Positions 8,027 to 17,229 of a stretch of DNA of 38,278 nt are shown here, piece after piece. Within the stretch, counting starts at the first letter, position 1; each line of letters starts with the position of its first letter. The notes under the pieces were generated by a model that worked only from the letters and a program-made list of their open reading frames with translations, was not told where the DNA came from and ran no database searches. The translations under genes and the position numbers were made by a program. Origin of the DNA: Comamonadaceae bacterium (GTDB taxonomy: Bacteria; Pseudomonadota; Gammaproteobacteria; Burkholderiales; Burkholderiaceae_C); NCBI GenBank assembly GCA_947479935.1, contig CANKBG010000023.1, positions 1-38,278 of the forward strand, written 5' to 3'.

Positions 8027-9619
8027 ATGAAACGTCGCTCACTTTTTGCAGCCAGTCTTTCCCTCAGCTTGGCCCTCATGACCAGTGGTGGTTATGCGCA
8101 AGCACAACCCGCCAACAGCAAAGTATTGCGCTTTGTGCCGCATGCCAACCTGACGGTGTTAGACCCCATTTGGACCACAGCTTACGTGACGCGCAACCAT
8201 GCGTACATGATTTACGACACCCTGTTCACGGAAGACGCCAAGGGCCAAATCAAACCCCAAATGGTTGACTCTTATCAAATATCCAAAGACGAAAAAACAT
8301 GGACCTTCAAGCTGCGTTCGGGCTTAGAGTTTCACGATGGCAAGCCGGTGACCAGTGAAGATGTGGTGGCCTCTTTGAAGCGCTGGGCCAGCCGTGATGC
8401 CATGGGCGGCATCTTGTCGACGTTCATTACAAGTTATGAAACGCCCGATGCCAATACGTTCAAAATTATTTTGAACCAACCCTGTGGCATTGTATTAGAT
8501 GCGTTTGGTAAAGCTTCTTCCAATGTGCCGTTCATCATGCCAGCGCGCATTGCGGCGACATCAGGCACTGAGCAAATCAAAGAGCACATTGGTTCAGGCC
8601 CTTTCGTTTTCAAAGCAGACGAATTCAAGCCGGGCGCTTTGGTGGTTTACACGCGCAACGCCAAATACAAATCTCGTCCTGAGGCTTCTAGCGCTTTGGC
8701 GGGTGGACGTACTGTTAATTTTGACCGTGTGGAGTGGGTCATTATTCGCGACACCCAAACGCAGTTCAATGCCTTGAAGGCCGGTGAGGTTGACATCATT
8801 GAGCAGCCAAGCTTTGAGCAAATGGATGCGCTGAAGAAAACGGAAGGTGTGCGGGTAGAAAACTATGCGCCGGCTGGCATGCAATTCATCATGCGCTTTA
8901 ACCATTTACACGCGCCGTTTAACAATCCCAAAATTCGCCAAGCTGCCATGGTGGCCATGGGGCAGCAGGCCTACATCAACACCCAAGTGGGTGTGCCTGA
9001 GTTGGGTCGCTTGTGCCGAAGCATGTTCCCTTGCGGCACCACTTATGCCGATGAAGACACGGGCTATTTCACGGGCGTTGCCAATCCTGCCAAGGCCAAA
9101 CAGATGTTGCAAGAAGCCGGTTACGACGGTACACCGGTCACGCTGATGCGCCCCACCGATTTGGCTTCGATTGCAAAATTGCCTTTGGTGGCGCAGCAGC
9201 AGTTGCAAGCCGCTGGCTTCAAGGTTGACTTCCAGCAAATGGACTGGGCTACTTTATTGGCACGTCGTGCTAAGAAGGAAGGTCCTGCGCAAGGTGGATG
9301 GAATATTTTTCTAACGGCGTGGACGGCGGGTGACATTACAAACCCGCTGTCGATGGCCATGCTAAACGCCAAGGGTCAAAATGGTTGGTTTGGATGGCAA
9401 GATGAGCCTCGTCTTGAGTATTTGAAGGGCCGCTTTGCGCGCACCACAGACGTGGCAGAGAAAAAGAAGATTGCCTCTGAAATTCAGCGCGTGGCATTTG
9501 AAACTTCTACCCATGCACCATTGGGTCAGTACATCAGCCCCGCGGCTGTTCGCACCAATATCTCTGGCATGTTGGTCACACCCGGTGTGCCGGTTCTTTG
9601 GAACATGAAGAAAAATTAA
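8027..9619 (+). CDS. Oligopeptide ABC transporter substrate-binding protein (family 5)
   Basis: 530-residue periplasmic binding protein of the DppA/OppA class. A Sec signal peptide is evident: MKRRS, a hydrophobic stretch LFAASLSLSLALM, then cleavage near AYAQAQ at residues 24-27. The mature domain shows the family pattern LDPIWTTAYVTRN and the YDTLF and FKLRSGLEFHDGKPVT segments that mark peptide/nickel-type binding proteins. It delivers substrate to the two permeases encoded directly downstream (three bases to the next start). A ribosome site GGAG lies about 10 bases before the ATG. Ligand identity cannot be read from sequence; the hydrolases around it suggest peptides or acylated amino compounds. 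Confidence 0.92.
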   Translation: MKRRSLFAASLSLSLALMTSGGYAQAQPANSKVLRFVPHANLTVLDPIWTTAYVTRNHAYMIYDTLFTEDAKGQIKPQMVDSYQISKDEKTWTFKLRSGLEFHDGKPVTSEDVVASLKRWASRDAMGGILSTFITSYETPDANTFKIILNQPCGIVLDAFGKASSNVPFIMPARIAATSGTEQIKEHIGSGPFVFKADEFKPGALVVYTRNAKYKSRPEASSALAGGRTVNFDRVEWVIIRDTQTQFNALKAGEVDIIEQPSFEQMDALKKTEGVRVENYAPAGMQFIMRFNHLHAPFNNPKIRQAAMVAMGQQAYINTQVGVPELGRLCRSMFPCGTTYADEDTGYFTGVANPAKAKQMLQEAGYDGTPVTLMRPTDLASIAKLPLVAQQQLQAAGFKVDFQQMDWATLLARRAKKEGPAQGGWNIFLTAWTAGDITNPLSMAMLNAKGQNGWFGWQDEPRLEYLKGRFARTTDVAEKKKIASEIQRVAFETSTHAPLGQYISPAAVRTNISGMLVTPGVPVLWNMKKN

Positions 9620-9622
9620 GCC

Positions 9623-10576
9623 ATGCTTCAATTCCTGTTGCGCCGCATTCTTGCGGTGCTACCGGTGCTGTTTGTGGTTTCGCTGGTGGTCTTCCTTATA
9701 TTGAGGTTGGCCCCAGGTGATCCGGCTGCAGTCATTGCGGGCAACAGTGCCACCAACGAAGACATTGCCAAAATCCAAGTTCAGTTGGGCTTGGACCGTC
9801 CTATTCCCATTCAATACGGCATTTGGATGGCCAACGTGCTTCAAGGCGATTTGGGCTTTTCATACTATTTGAACAAACCCGTGACTGAGCTGATTGCGCA
9901 GCGCTTCGAGCCCACTTTGTCCCTTGCTTTCGGTACCGTTTTGTTGGCCATTTTGATTGCCATTCCTTTAGGCACATTGGCAGCTTGGCGCATGGGCGGA
10001 TGGCTCGATCGAATTCTGTCTGGTTTTTCTGTCGCAGGTTTTTCGGTGCCTGTTTTTGTCATTGGTTATCTGCTCATTTATTTGTTTGCCATCCAGCTGG
10101 AGTGGTTGCCTGTGCAAGGCTACAAATCTCTCACCGGATCCTCTGCGGCAGGCCCTTGGGCGTGGATGCGCCAACTGATTTTGCCGTGGATGACCTTGGC
10201 CATGATTTATGTGGCGCTCATTGCGCGTGTCACGCGGGCCAGCGTGTCTGAAGCCCTCACTGAAGATTACATTCGCACCGCCCGTGCCAAAGGCATTACC
10301 GAATCTGCCGTGCTACTGCGTCACGCATTGGCCAATGCGGCGGTGCCCATCGTCACAGTGGTGGGCATTGGCATTGCATTGCTCATTGGCGGGGTGGTGG
10401 TGACAGAAACCGTGTATGCCATTCCAGGCTTGGGGTCACTCACAGTGGACGCTGTTTTGAATCGAGACTTTCCAGTGATCCAAGGCTTGGTGTTGTTGTT
10501 TTCAATCAGCTATGTGCTAATTAACTTGCTGGTTGATTTAAGTTATTTGGTGCTCGACCCAAGGATTCGTTACTGA
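9623..10576 (+). CDS. ABC transporter permease, DppB/OppB type
   Basis: 317-residue inner-membrane permease. The N-terminus MLQFLLRRILAVLPVLFVVS is the typical first membrane segment of DppB-like proteins, followed by LRLAPGDPAAVIAG. The binding-protein-dependent transport motif that contacts the ATPase is visible as EDYIRTARAKGI around residues 213-224. About six membrane segments are expected. The gene begins three bases after the binding protein gene and its stop shares one base with the next start, so it is part of one operon. It pairs with the DppC-like subunit to form the channel. Confidence 0.92.
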   Translation: MLQFLLRRILAVLPVLFVVSLVVFLILRLAPGDPAAVIAGNSATNEDIAKIQVQLGLDRPIPIQYGIWMANVLQGDLGFSYYLNKPVTELIAQRFEPTLSLAFGTVLLAILIAIPLGTLAAWRMGGWLDRILSGFSVAGFSVPVFVIGYLLIYLFAIQLEWLPVQGYKSLTGSSAAGPWAWMRQLILPWMTLAMIYVALIARVTRASVSEALTEDYIRTARAKGITESAVLLRHALANAAVPIVTVVGIGIALLIGGVVVTETVYAIPGLGSLTVDAVLNRDFPVIQGLVLLFSISYVLINLLVDLSYLVLDPRIRY

Positions 10577-11451
10577 TGAACAGCTTGCATCGATTGTGGG
10601 CCAATGGCTCGGTTAAGTTTGGCGTGGTGGTGCTGGGGACCATGATGGTATTGGCCTTGATGGCACCATTTTTAGGCACGGTTGACCCGAGTGCCATGGA
10701 CTCCAATTTCATCAACAAAGCCGTGGGTGTGTCAGGGCAATTTGCATTACTCGATGGCAGCACCGTGCCCCATACTTTTTGGTTAGGCACCGACAGTTTT
10801 GGCCGTGATTTGTACAGCCGTGTGGTTTATGGTTCGCGCGTCTCCTTGGGGGTGGGTGCTTGCACCGCCGTGTTGGCTTTGGTGTTGGGTGGCGGCATGG
10901 GCATGTTGGCTGGATATTTTCGTGCGGTTGATGCCGTCTTGATGCGCTTCATGGATGGCCTCATGGCCATTCCTGCCATTTTGTTGGCCATTGCTTTGGT
11001 GGCGGCTTTGGGTGCCACCATTTCCACAGTGGTCATTGCCATTGCCATTCCAGAAGTGCCGCGTGTGACGCGCTTGGTTCGATCGCTGGTGCTGAGTTTG
11101 AGAGAGGAACCCTTTGTGGAAGCGGCGCGCGCACTGGCCACGCCCACACACATCATTTTGTTCCGACACATTTTGCCGAATGCATTGGCACCGCTCATTG
11201 TTCAAGGAACTTTTGTGGCCGCATCGGCGGTGCTGACAGAAGCTATTTTGAGTTTTCTTGGATTGGGATTGCCGCCTGACATTCCCACTTGGGGCAACAT
11301 CATGGCCGAAGGTCGTGTGCAGTTCAGTCAATATCCTGGCAATGTTTTGTATCCCGCTTTATTTCTGGTGCCTACAGTGTTGGCAGTGAATTTGTTGGGC
11401 GATGGTTTACGTGATGTGCTAGACCCCAAATTTGCACGACGAGGCGCTTGA
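10576..11451 (+). CDS. ABC transporter permease, DppC/OppC type
   Basis: 291-residue second permease subunit. It starts with the short cytoplasmic leader and first membrane segment (KFGVVVLGTMMVLALMAPFL) characteristic of DppC, then the periplasmic HTFWLGTDSFGRDLYSRVVYG motif, a strong family signature. The cytoplasmic coupling loop is EPFVEAARALATP. The overlap with dppB-like is one base at the front and one base with the ATPase gene at the back (TGATG), typical of tightly coupled transporter operons. Confidence 0.92.
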   Translation: MNSLHRLWANGSVKFGVVVLGTMMVLALMAPFLGTVDPSAMDSNFINKAVGVSGQFALLDGSTVPHTFWLGTDSFGRDLYSRVVYGSRVSLGVGACTAVLALVLGGGMGMLAGYFRAVDAVLMRFMDGLMAIPAILLAIALVAALGATISTVVIAIAIPEVPRVTRLVRSLVLSLREEPFVEAARALATPTHIILFRHILPNALAPLIVQGTFVAASAVLTEAILSFLGLGLPPDIPTWGNIMAEGRVQFSQYPGNVLYPALFLVPTVLAVNLLGDGLRDVLDPKFARRGA

Positions 11452-13049
11452 TGTCTGAAATTATTTTGCAAATTAAAAATCTGTCGGTAGCTTTGCCAAA
11501 GAGCGCCGATCGATTGCATGCCATTGAGCACATCAGCCTGAGCATTCAACGCGGTCAAACTTTGTGTGTGGTGGGTGAATCTGGATCGGGCAAGTCGGTC
11601 ATGGCCACCGCCGTGATGGGCTTGTTGGCAAGTGAACTTAAAGCCAATGAAGGTGAAATTTTGTTGCAAGGTGAAGCCTTGTTGAAGGTACCGCAGTCGC
11701 GTTTGCGCGAATTGCGAGGCCAAGCCATGGGCATGGTTTTTCAAGAGCCTATGACAGCGCTTAACCCCGTTATGCGATGCGGCGAGCAAGTGGACGAGTT
11801 ATTGGCCACGCACACAGATTGGTCTCTTGAAAAGCGCAAAGCAGAAGTTCTGCGTGTGTTTGAAAGTGTAAAGCTGCCAGATCCACTGCGCATGTATGGC
11901 AGTTTTCCACATCAGTTAAGTGGCGGTCAAAGGCAGCGCATTGTGATTGCCATGGCCGTTATTTTGAAACCGGCCTTGCTCATTTGCGATGAGCCCACCA
12001 CGGCTTTAGATGTCACCACGCAAAAAGAAATTCTGAAACTCATTTCGCAACTGCAAGCGGAGCAAGGCTGCGCTGTGTTGTTCATCACGCACGACATGGG
12101 GGTGGTGGCAGAAATTGCAGACGATGTGTTGGTAATGAATCAAGGACTTGCCGTGGAGTCGGGCACGTGTGAGCAAGTTCTGAAACATGCGCGCGAAGCT
12201 TATACCCAAACCTTGTTAGCGGCGGTCCCCAGCATGACCCCGCCACCGCCAAGACCCGAAGCGCAAGGTCCTGCTCTTTTAAAGGGCGCAGAAGTGAGCA
12301 AAACCTATGTGAGCCGAGACTGGTTGGGCCGCGGCCACGAAACACAAGCCTTGAAGGCCGCCAGCGTTGCAGTGAGAGCGGGTGAAACCATAGGCATTGT
12401 GGGTGAGTCGGGATCTGGTAAATCAACTTTGGCGCGTTGCCTCATTCGGTTGATTGACCCCACGGCAGGCAAGATTCATTGGGGTGAGCATGAAATTGCC
12501 AACTTGACCGAAAGCCAACTCAGGCCTTTGCGCAGCCATGTGCAAGTGGTTTTTCAAGACCCCAATCGGTCGTTGAATCCGCGCCGCACAGTGGGACAGT
12601 CCATTGTGGAAGGCGCCATTAACTTTGGCATGTCGGAAGACAAAGCGCGAGCCTTGTCGGAAACACTCATGCAACAAGTTCGATTGCCTGTGGAAGCGCT
12701 CAGTCGATATCCCACCCAATTCAGTGGCGGTCAACGGCAGCGACTGGCCATTGCACGTGCGCTAGCGTGCGAGCCTAAGGTGCTGGTGGCCGATGAAGCG
12801 GTCAGCGCGCTCGATGTGAGTGTGCAAGCACAAATTTTAACGCTGCTGCGCGAGATACAAGCGCGATTGGGTTTGGGTATGTTGTTCATCACCCATGATT
12901 TACGTGTGGCTGCGCAGCTTTGCGACCATGTGATCGTGATGCACCAAGGACACATTGTTGAGTCGGGCCGCACCGCTGATTTATACGCCTCACCACAGCA
13001 TGCTTACACACGCAAGTTGTTTCAAGCAGCGCCCACTGCCATTTTTTGA
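11451..13049 (+). CDS. Fused double ATPase of the oligopeptide ABC transporter (DppD-DppF type)
   Basis: 532-residue cytoplasmic protein carrying two complete nucleotide-binding domains that in most dipeptide transporters are separate proteins. The first has Walker A GESGSGKS at residues 42-49 and the LSGGQRQR signature; the second has [13 protein letters not shown] near residues 316-328 and [15 protein letters not shown]. Both have Q-loop (VFQE, VFQD) and Walker B ([23 protein letters not shown]) segments. In the second Walker B the usual D-E-P is D-E-A. The ATG at 11451 overlaps the stop of the permease by one base. It powers import of the ligand captured by the family 5 binding protein. 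Confidence 0.92.
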   Translation: MSEIILQIKNLSVALPKSADRLHAIEHISLSIQRGQTLCVVGESGSGKSVMATAVMGLLASELKANEGEILLQGEALLKVPQSRLRELRGQAMGMVFQEPMTALNPVMRCGEQVDELLATHTDWSLEKRKAEVLRVFESVKLPDPLRMYGSFPHQLSGGQRQRIVIAMAVILKPALLICDEPTTALDVTTQKEILKLISQLQAEQGCAVLFITHDMGVVAEIADDVLVMNQGLAVESGTCEQVLKHAREAYTQTLLAAVPSMTPPPPRPEAQGPALLKGAEVSKTYVSRDWLGRGHETQALKAASVAVRAGETIGIVGESGSGKSTLARCLIRLIDPTAGKIHWGEHEIANLTESQLRPLRSHVQVVFQDPNRSLNPRRTVGQSIVEGAINFGMSEDKARALSETLMQQVRLPVEALSRYPTQFSGGQRQRLAIARALACEPKVLVADEAVSALDVSVQAQILTLLREIQARLGLGMLFITHDLRVAAQLCDHVIVMHQGHIVESGRTADLYASPQHAYTRKLFQAAPTAIF

Positions 13050-13076
13050 ACTGCTTATTAGCAAGAAAATTGAGTT

Positions 13077-14576
13077 ATGACACGCATTTTGATAGCCGGT
13101 TATCAGCACGAAACAAATACGTTTGCCCCCAGCTTGGCAGATTGGACTGCGTTCAATCGCGGTGAATCTTTTCCGGCTTACATGCGCGGGCAAGCGGTGA
13201 TTGATCAACTCACGGGCATCAACATGCCCATTTCTGGATTCATGGATGCGGCCAAGCGCTGGCAATGGGAGTTGGTGCCTTCTGCTTGGGCCGGAGCCAC
13301 GCCTTCTTCGTATGTCACGAAGGATGCGTTTGAGCGAATCAGTCATGCCATCTTGGAAGACCTGCAACGCGCTTTGCCCCAAGGCCTGGATGGTGTGTAT
13401 TTGGATTTACATGGTGCGGCTGTGGCAGAAAACGCGGACGACAGCGAAGGTGAATTGATCTCGCGCATTCGGTTGTTGGTGGGCCCCAATATGCCCATTG
13501 TGGCCAGTTTGGATTTGCACGCCAATGTGACAAAGCGGATGCTAGCGCTGAGCGATGCCTTGGTTTCATACCGCACCTATCCGCACATTGACATGGCCGA
13601 TACAGGTGAGTTGGCTGCGCAGCTCATGCAACGCCGTTTGAAGCTAGGCCGCAAAGAGCCTTTGCACGTTCGGCGCTTTCCGTATTTAATTTCCCTGAAT
13701 GCGCAAAGCACTTGGATGGAGCCTGCCAAAACGGCTTATGAACAATTGCTGGCACTCGATCACGACTCAGGTGTGATGCTGAGTTTTTGCATGGGCTTTC
13801 CGGCTTCTGATTTTGAAGAATGCGGGCCCGTGGTGTGGGGCCATGGTGCGCAGGCCGAGAAAGTAGTGGAACAACTTTTTGCAAAGGTAAGCCCCCCCTC
13901 GTTGTGGCACCCCGATGGGTTGCCAGCGCGCGAAGCCGTGGTTCAGGCCATGGCCAAAGCCGGCACCTCCTCAGCGCCTGTGGTGATTGCCGACACACAA
14001 GACAACCCAGGTGCAGGCGGTGACAGCAACACCACCGGCATGCTGCATGCCTTGCTGCAACAAGGCGCAGGCAAAGTTTTTCCAGGTCAAGTGGCGCTGG
14101 GCTTGATGTTTGACCCCGACGCTGCCAAGATGGCTTTTGAAGCCGGTGTGGGCGCACAAATTGATTGCAGTTTGGGCAAGGCGGTGCCTATTTTCACGGG
14201 GCAGTTAAGTGACCCGCCGATACAAGGCCGTTTTACGGTGAAGGCTATCAGCGATGGAAAATGTGTTTTGAAAGGGCCGATGATGACGGGTGTGACCGTT
14301 CAAATGGGGCCCAGTGCTTGCTTAGAAATTGAAGGTATTTTGGTGGCCGTGGTAAGCGGCAAAATGCAATTGCTCGATCGTGAGTTGTTGCGTACGGTTG
14401 GCATTCATGCTGAAAAAATGAAAATTGTGGTGGCCAAAAGTTCAAACCATTTTCGAGCAGACTTCACGCCCATTGCTTCACAAGTGATCGTGGCCAAAGC
14501 GCCCGGACCCATGGCCGCTGACCCCGGCGATTTACCTTGGAAAAAACTCAGCCCTCAAACCAGGACACGACCATGA
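13077..14576 (+). CDS. M81-family metallopeptidase (MlrC/microcystinase C-like)
   Basis: 499-residue cytosolic zinc enzyme of the family typified by MlrC, which cleaves linearised microcystin products at unusual peptide bonds. The N-terminus carries GYQHETNTFAP (His11, Glu12). Candidate metal ligands continue with VYLDLHGAAV (Asp110, His112) and SLDLHANV (Asp146, His148); the C-terminal DUF1485/MlrC domain begins around residue 300 (DTQDNPGAGGDSNTTG). It lies 27 bases after the transporter ATPase and overlaps the next amidase by four bases (ATGA), so it is very probably expressed with the transporter. Family members are common in heterotrophs that never meet microcystin, so a broader role on peptides or amides is equally possible. 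Confidence 0.9.
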   Translation: MTRILIAGYQHETNTFAPSLADWTAFNRGESFPAYMRGQAVIDQLTGINMPISGFMDAAKRWQWELVPSAWAGATPSSYVTKDAFERISHAILEDLQRALPQGLDGVYLDLHGAAVAENADDSEGELISRIRLLVGPNMPIVASLDLHANVTKRMLALSDALVSYRTYPHIDMADTGELAAQLMQRRLKLGRKEPLHVRRFPYLISLNAQSTWMEPAKTAYEQLLALDHDSGVMLSFCMGFPASDFEECGPVVWGHGAQAEKVVEQLFAKVSPPSLWHPDGLPAREAVVQAMAKAGTSSAPVVIADTQDNPGAGGDSNTTGMLHALLQQGAGKVFPGQVALGLMFDPDAAKMAFEAGVGAQIDCSLGKAVPIFTGQLSDPPIQGRFTVKAISDGKCVLKGPMMTGVTVQMGPSACLEIEGILVAVVSGKMQLLDRELLRTVGIHAEKMKIVVAKSSNHFRADFTPIASQVIVAKAPGPMAADPGDLPWKKLSPQTRTRP

Positions 14577-16024
14577 ACACTTCTATCAACAGCACCCAGA
14601 GCGCGCCCACAGATTTAACACAATGCACTGCAGAGCAGTTGCTGAATTTGTATCGCAGTGGTCAAGCATCGCCCGTCGATACAACAAAAGCTTTGTTGGC
14701 GCGAATTGAGAAAATCAATCCTCAATTGAATGCATTCTCTTTGGTCGATGAAAAAGTGGCCATGAAAAGCGCCAAGGCCAGTGAAGCCAAATGGCAAGCC
14801 CATCGCAAAGCCGCACTGCACGGAGGCGCGGAGGTGGGTGCTTTGGAAGGCGTGCCCGCTTCCATTAAAGATTTAATTCTCACGCGCGGCTGGCCCACAC
14901 TGCGCGGTAGTCGCACGGTCGATCCAAATCAAGCCTGGGAAATCGATGCGCCGGTTACAGCGCGTTTGCGCGAATCTGGCGCTGTGTTGTTTGCCAAAAC
15001 CACCACCCCTGAATTTGGTTGCAAAGGTGAAACCAATTCACCCGCCACAGGCATTACCCGCAACCCTTGGAATACAGACAAAACACCAGGTGGCTCTTCG
15101 GGCGGAACGGCCGCGGCAGTCGCTGCTGGTTTGGGCCCTATTGGCGTGGGCACGGATGGTGCAGGCAGTGTGCGCATTCCGGCCGCATTCTGTGGCAACT
15201 TTGGTTTGAAGCCCAGCTTTGGCCGTGTGCCCGCCTACCCTCTCTCGCCTTTTGGTTCCGTGGCGCATTTGGGCCCCCACACCATGAGCGTGCGAGATGC
15301 AGCGCTCATGATGAATGTGATGAAGCAACCCGATGCCCGTGACTGGACTTCACTGCCACCTGATGCGACGGATTACTGTGTGGGTTTAGAAGATGGTATT
15401 CGCGGTTTGCGCATTGCCTATTCACCCACCTTGGGCTATGCCAAAAATATTCACCCCGAAGTGGCGGCTGCAGTCGAGGCTGCTGTCAAAGTGTTGCAAA
15501 GTTTGGGTGCGCATGTAGAGCAAGTGGACCCCGGCTTTGATGACCCTCTAGAAATTACAACGGGCTTGTGGTTCTTAGGGGCGACTTCACTCTGGAAGGG
15601 CCTGGCAGCAGAGCAACAAGCTTTGGCCGATCCTGATTTCAAAGCCGAAGCCATGTTGGGTGAAAAGCTAAGTGCCATGGACGTGCAGCAACTGAATTTA
15701 AAGCGCGGTGTTTTGGGCTCGCACATGCGTCAGTTCATGCAGAGATACGATTTGCTGGTCACGCCTTCGGTGGCCATCCCCGCCTTTGATGCGCGCTCCG
15801 CAGGACAACAAGCGATGACGCCCGAAGCCATGTTGGGATGGACGCCCTTTAGTTATCCCTTCAACCTCACACAGCAACCCGCTTCCACCATTCCTTGTGG
15901 GCTGACGAAGGACGGCTTGCCGATTGGCCTGCAATTTGTGGGTCGGATGTTTGACGATGCCATGGTGCTCCGTGCATCCCGTGCTTATGAATCTGTGTGT
16001 CCTATTCCTAGACCTCAGATTTAA
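14573..16024 (+). CDS. Amidase signature family hydrolase (second copy)
   Basis: 483-residue amidase with Lys99 (ASIKDLI), Ser175 (TPGGSSGGTA) and nucleophile Ser199 (GTDGAGSVRIP). It is clearly different in sequence from the other amidase in this window and keeps the more classical nucleophile motif. It could hydrolyse amides freed by the neighbouring M81 enzyme, or tRNA-like and aryl amides; the substrate cannot be fixed. The start is the ATG at 14573, which overlaps the M81 stop (ATGA); an in-frame TTG at 14537 lies within the upstream gene and is less likely. The 3' end overlaps the convergent C45 gene by four bases. Confidence 0.9.
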   Translation: MNTSINSTQSAPTDLTQCTAEQLLNLYRSGQASPVDTTKALLARIEKINPQLNAFSLVDEKVAMKSAKASEAKWQAHRKAALHGGAEVGALEGVPASIKDLILTRGWPTLRGSRTVDPNQAWEIDAPVTARLRESGAVLFAKTTTPEFGCKGETNSPATGITRNPWNTDKTPGGSSGGTAAAVAAGLGPIGVGTDGAGSVRIPAAFCGNFGLKPSFGRVPAYPLSPFGSVAHLGPHTMSVRDAALMMNVMKQPDARDWTSLPPDATDYCVGLEDGIRGLRIAYSPTLGYAKNIHPEVAAAVEAAVKVLQSLGAHVEQVDPGFDDPLEITTGLWFLGATSLWKGLAAEQQALADPDFKAEAMLGEKLSAMDVQQLNLKRGVLGSHMRQFMQRYDLLVTPSVAIPAFDARSAGQQAMTPEAMLGWTPFSYPFNLTQQPASTIPCGLTKDGLPIGLQFVGRMFDDAMVLRASRAYESVCPIPRPQI

Positions 16025-17208
16025 GTTATTTTTTCAAATGCCGCCAACTTAGGCACGTTGGGGGCAATCCAAATCGAGCGTGTGTGCGGCGCCATGATGA
16101 TGCCTGCCACGCTTTCGACGCGAGCTTCGGGTGGCATGGCGGGGTCGGGGCTTCGGCAAATAGACCAGAGGCCATCGGACTCATCGCGCAGAAAGTTTTG
16201 CAGTTCTTCAAAGCCAATGCGTTGACCTTGCTTCACAGCGGCTGCATGACGCAAACCACTGATCAATCGAGGTGTACTGGACAAGGCCAAACCCATCGGC
16301 GATTGTTGATCACTCAATGCTTCACACAAGAAATGGTTGGTGTGCACCACGCAGCCATCCACAGGTTTAACTTCACCCCAGCCGGCTGGAGAAATTTCAA
16401 AACACGCCACTTCACCCATGGCATCCGCTACGGGAATGTTGGACGCTGCCCCAAATTTCAGAGAATGCATGCGGTCAAGCGCCAAACGTGCTTCGGCCAC
16501 TGACTGGCAAGACAGCAAATGCCTGAGCACCACATGCACAGGTACCCCTGGCGTGGCGCCATCACTGATGGAACGCAAAATGTTCAGGCCAATGGCCAGG
16601 CCGCCTTCACTCATGCCTATCTTGGCCAGCATGCCACCTTCTGTGAGTGTGGTGAAGGCGCGGCCTTGTTCGTCATAAGATTGGAGGATGACCAAGGCGG
16701 GACGTTGTCGGCCCACCCAGTCCCAATTTTGCGAAAACCAAGCGTGACCATCTGCACTGCCCAAGGCGTTGACGCAAAGGGACGTGCACTCGCCTTCTTT
16801 CCAAATGTCTTTTAAATTGTTTCCGTCTTTAGTGTCTAGCGTCCAATCGGGCAAGTCCATGGCGGTGTTAGTGACCAAGGCCAAGGCGGCTTCTTGGGTG
16901 TCATCGCTTAAAAAGTTGGGTGGCAATATTTCTGTCCTGCAATTGAGTGCCAGGATGTCTTCTAGCTTTAAAGCAGCACCATCGGCCATGCCCTGCATCT
17001 CTGGCAACAAAGCGGGGTTGAGGGCTTGAATGACGGCTGTGTAGGTTTTGGCGCGCTCACAAGCGGTTGTCCAAGAAATACCACATGTGGCAAACAATCG
17101 CGCGTAGGTGATGCGGCTGTGTTGGGCCTGAATTGCACTGGCCTTGCCAAATTCAAGGCCTCGCTCATAGGGAGACAGACTTTTTGAGATTTTGATCAAT
17201 GGGAACAT
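16021..17208 (-). CDS. C45-family autoproteolytic acyltransferase/hydrolase (penicillin acyltransferase-like)
   Basis: 395-residue Ntn-hydrolase related to acyl-CoA:6-aminopenicillanic acid acyltransferase. Such proteins cut themselves before a cysteine that becomes the N-terminal nucleophile; here the candidate is Cys141 in GECTSLCVN. Conserved downstream motifs SQNWDW and HTNHF support the family. It would hydrolyse or transfer acyl groups on amide bonds, in keeping with the adjacent amidases. The N-terminus [21 protein letters not shown] is the family-typical start. Other in-frame ATGs at 17217 (with a GGA five bases before it), 17223 and 17229 are possible; the last would share a CATATG with the divergent coaX start. 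Confidence 0.85.
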   Translation of the reverse strand: MFPLIKISKSLSPYERGLEFGKASAIQAQHSRITYARLFATCGISWTTACERAKTYTAVIQALNPALLPEMQGMADGAALKLEDILALNCRTEILPPNFLSDDTQEAALALVTNTAMDLPDWTLDTKDGNNLKDIWKEGECTSLCVNALGSADGHAWFSQNWDWVGRQRPALVILQSYDEQGRAFTTLTEGGMLAKIGMSEGGLAIGLNILRSISDGATPGVPVHVVLRHLLSCQSVAEARLALDRMHSLKFGAASNIPVADAMGEVACFEISPAGWGEVKPVDGCVVHTNHFLCEALSDQQSPMGLALSSTPRLISGLRHAAAVKQGQRIGFEELQNFLRDESDGLWSICRSPDPAMPPEARVESVAGIIMAPHTRSIWIAPNVPKLAAFEKIT

Positions 17209-17220
17209 AAAAATCATTAT
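17192..17220 (+). promoter_or_regulatory. Weak candidate promoter for coaX inside the divergent gene's start region
   Basis: TTGATC at 17192-17197 and CATTAT at 17215-17220 are 17 bases apart, each matching the sigma-70 consensus at 4/6. Transcription would start near 17227, almost at the coaX ATG, implying a very short leader. An alternative uses TTGAGA at 17184-17189 with CATAAA at 17206-17211 and a 16-base spacer. Because coaX and the C45 gene are head to head with at most about 20 bases between starts, any coaX promoter must overlap this region. Confidence 0.25.
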
Positions 17221-17229
17221 CATCCGCAT

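Noticed and set aside
10783..11331. 182-codon minus-strand open frame within the DppC-like gene
   Set aside because: The translation is Gln/His/Asn-rich, low in complexity, and lies exactly opposite a conserved permease.
13077..14576. Complete microcystin degradation (mlr) cluster
   Set aside because: Only an MlrC-family protein is present; no MlrA, MlrB or MlrD homolog is visible, so microcystin degradation cannot be claimed.
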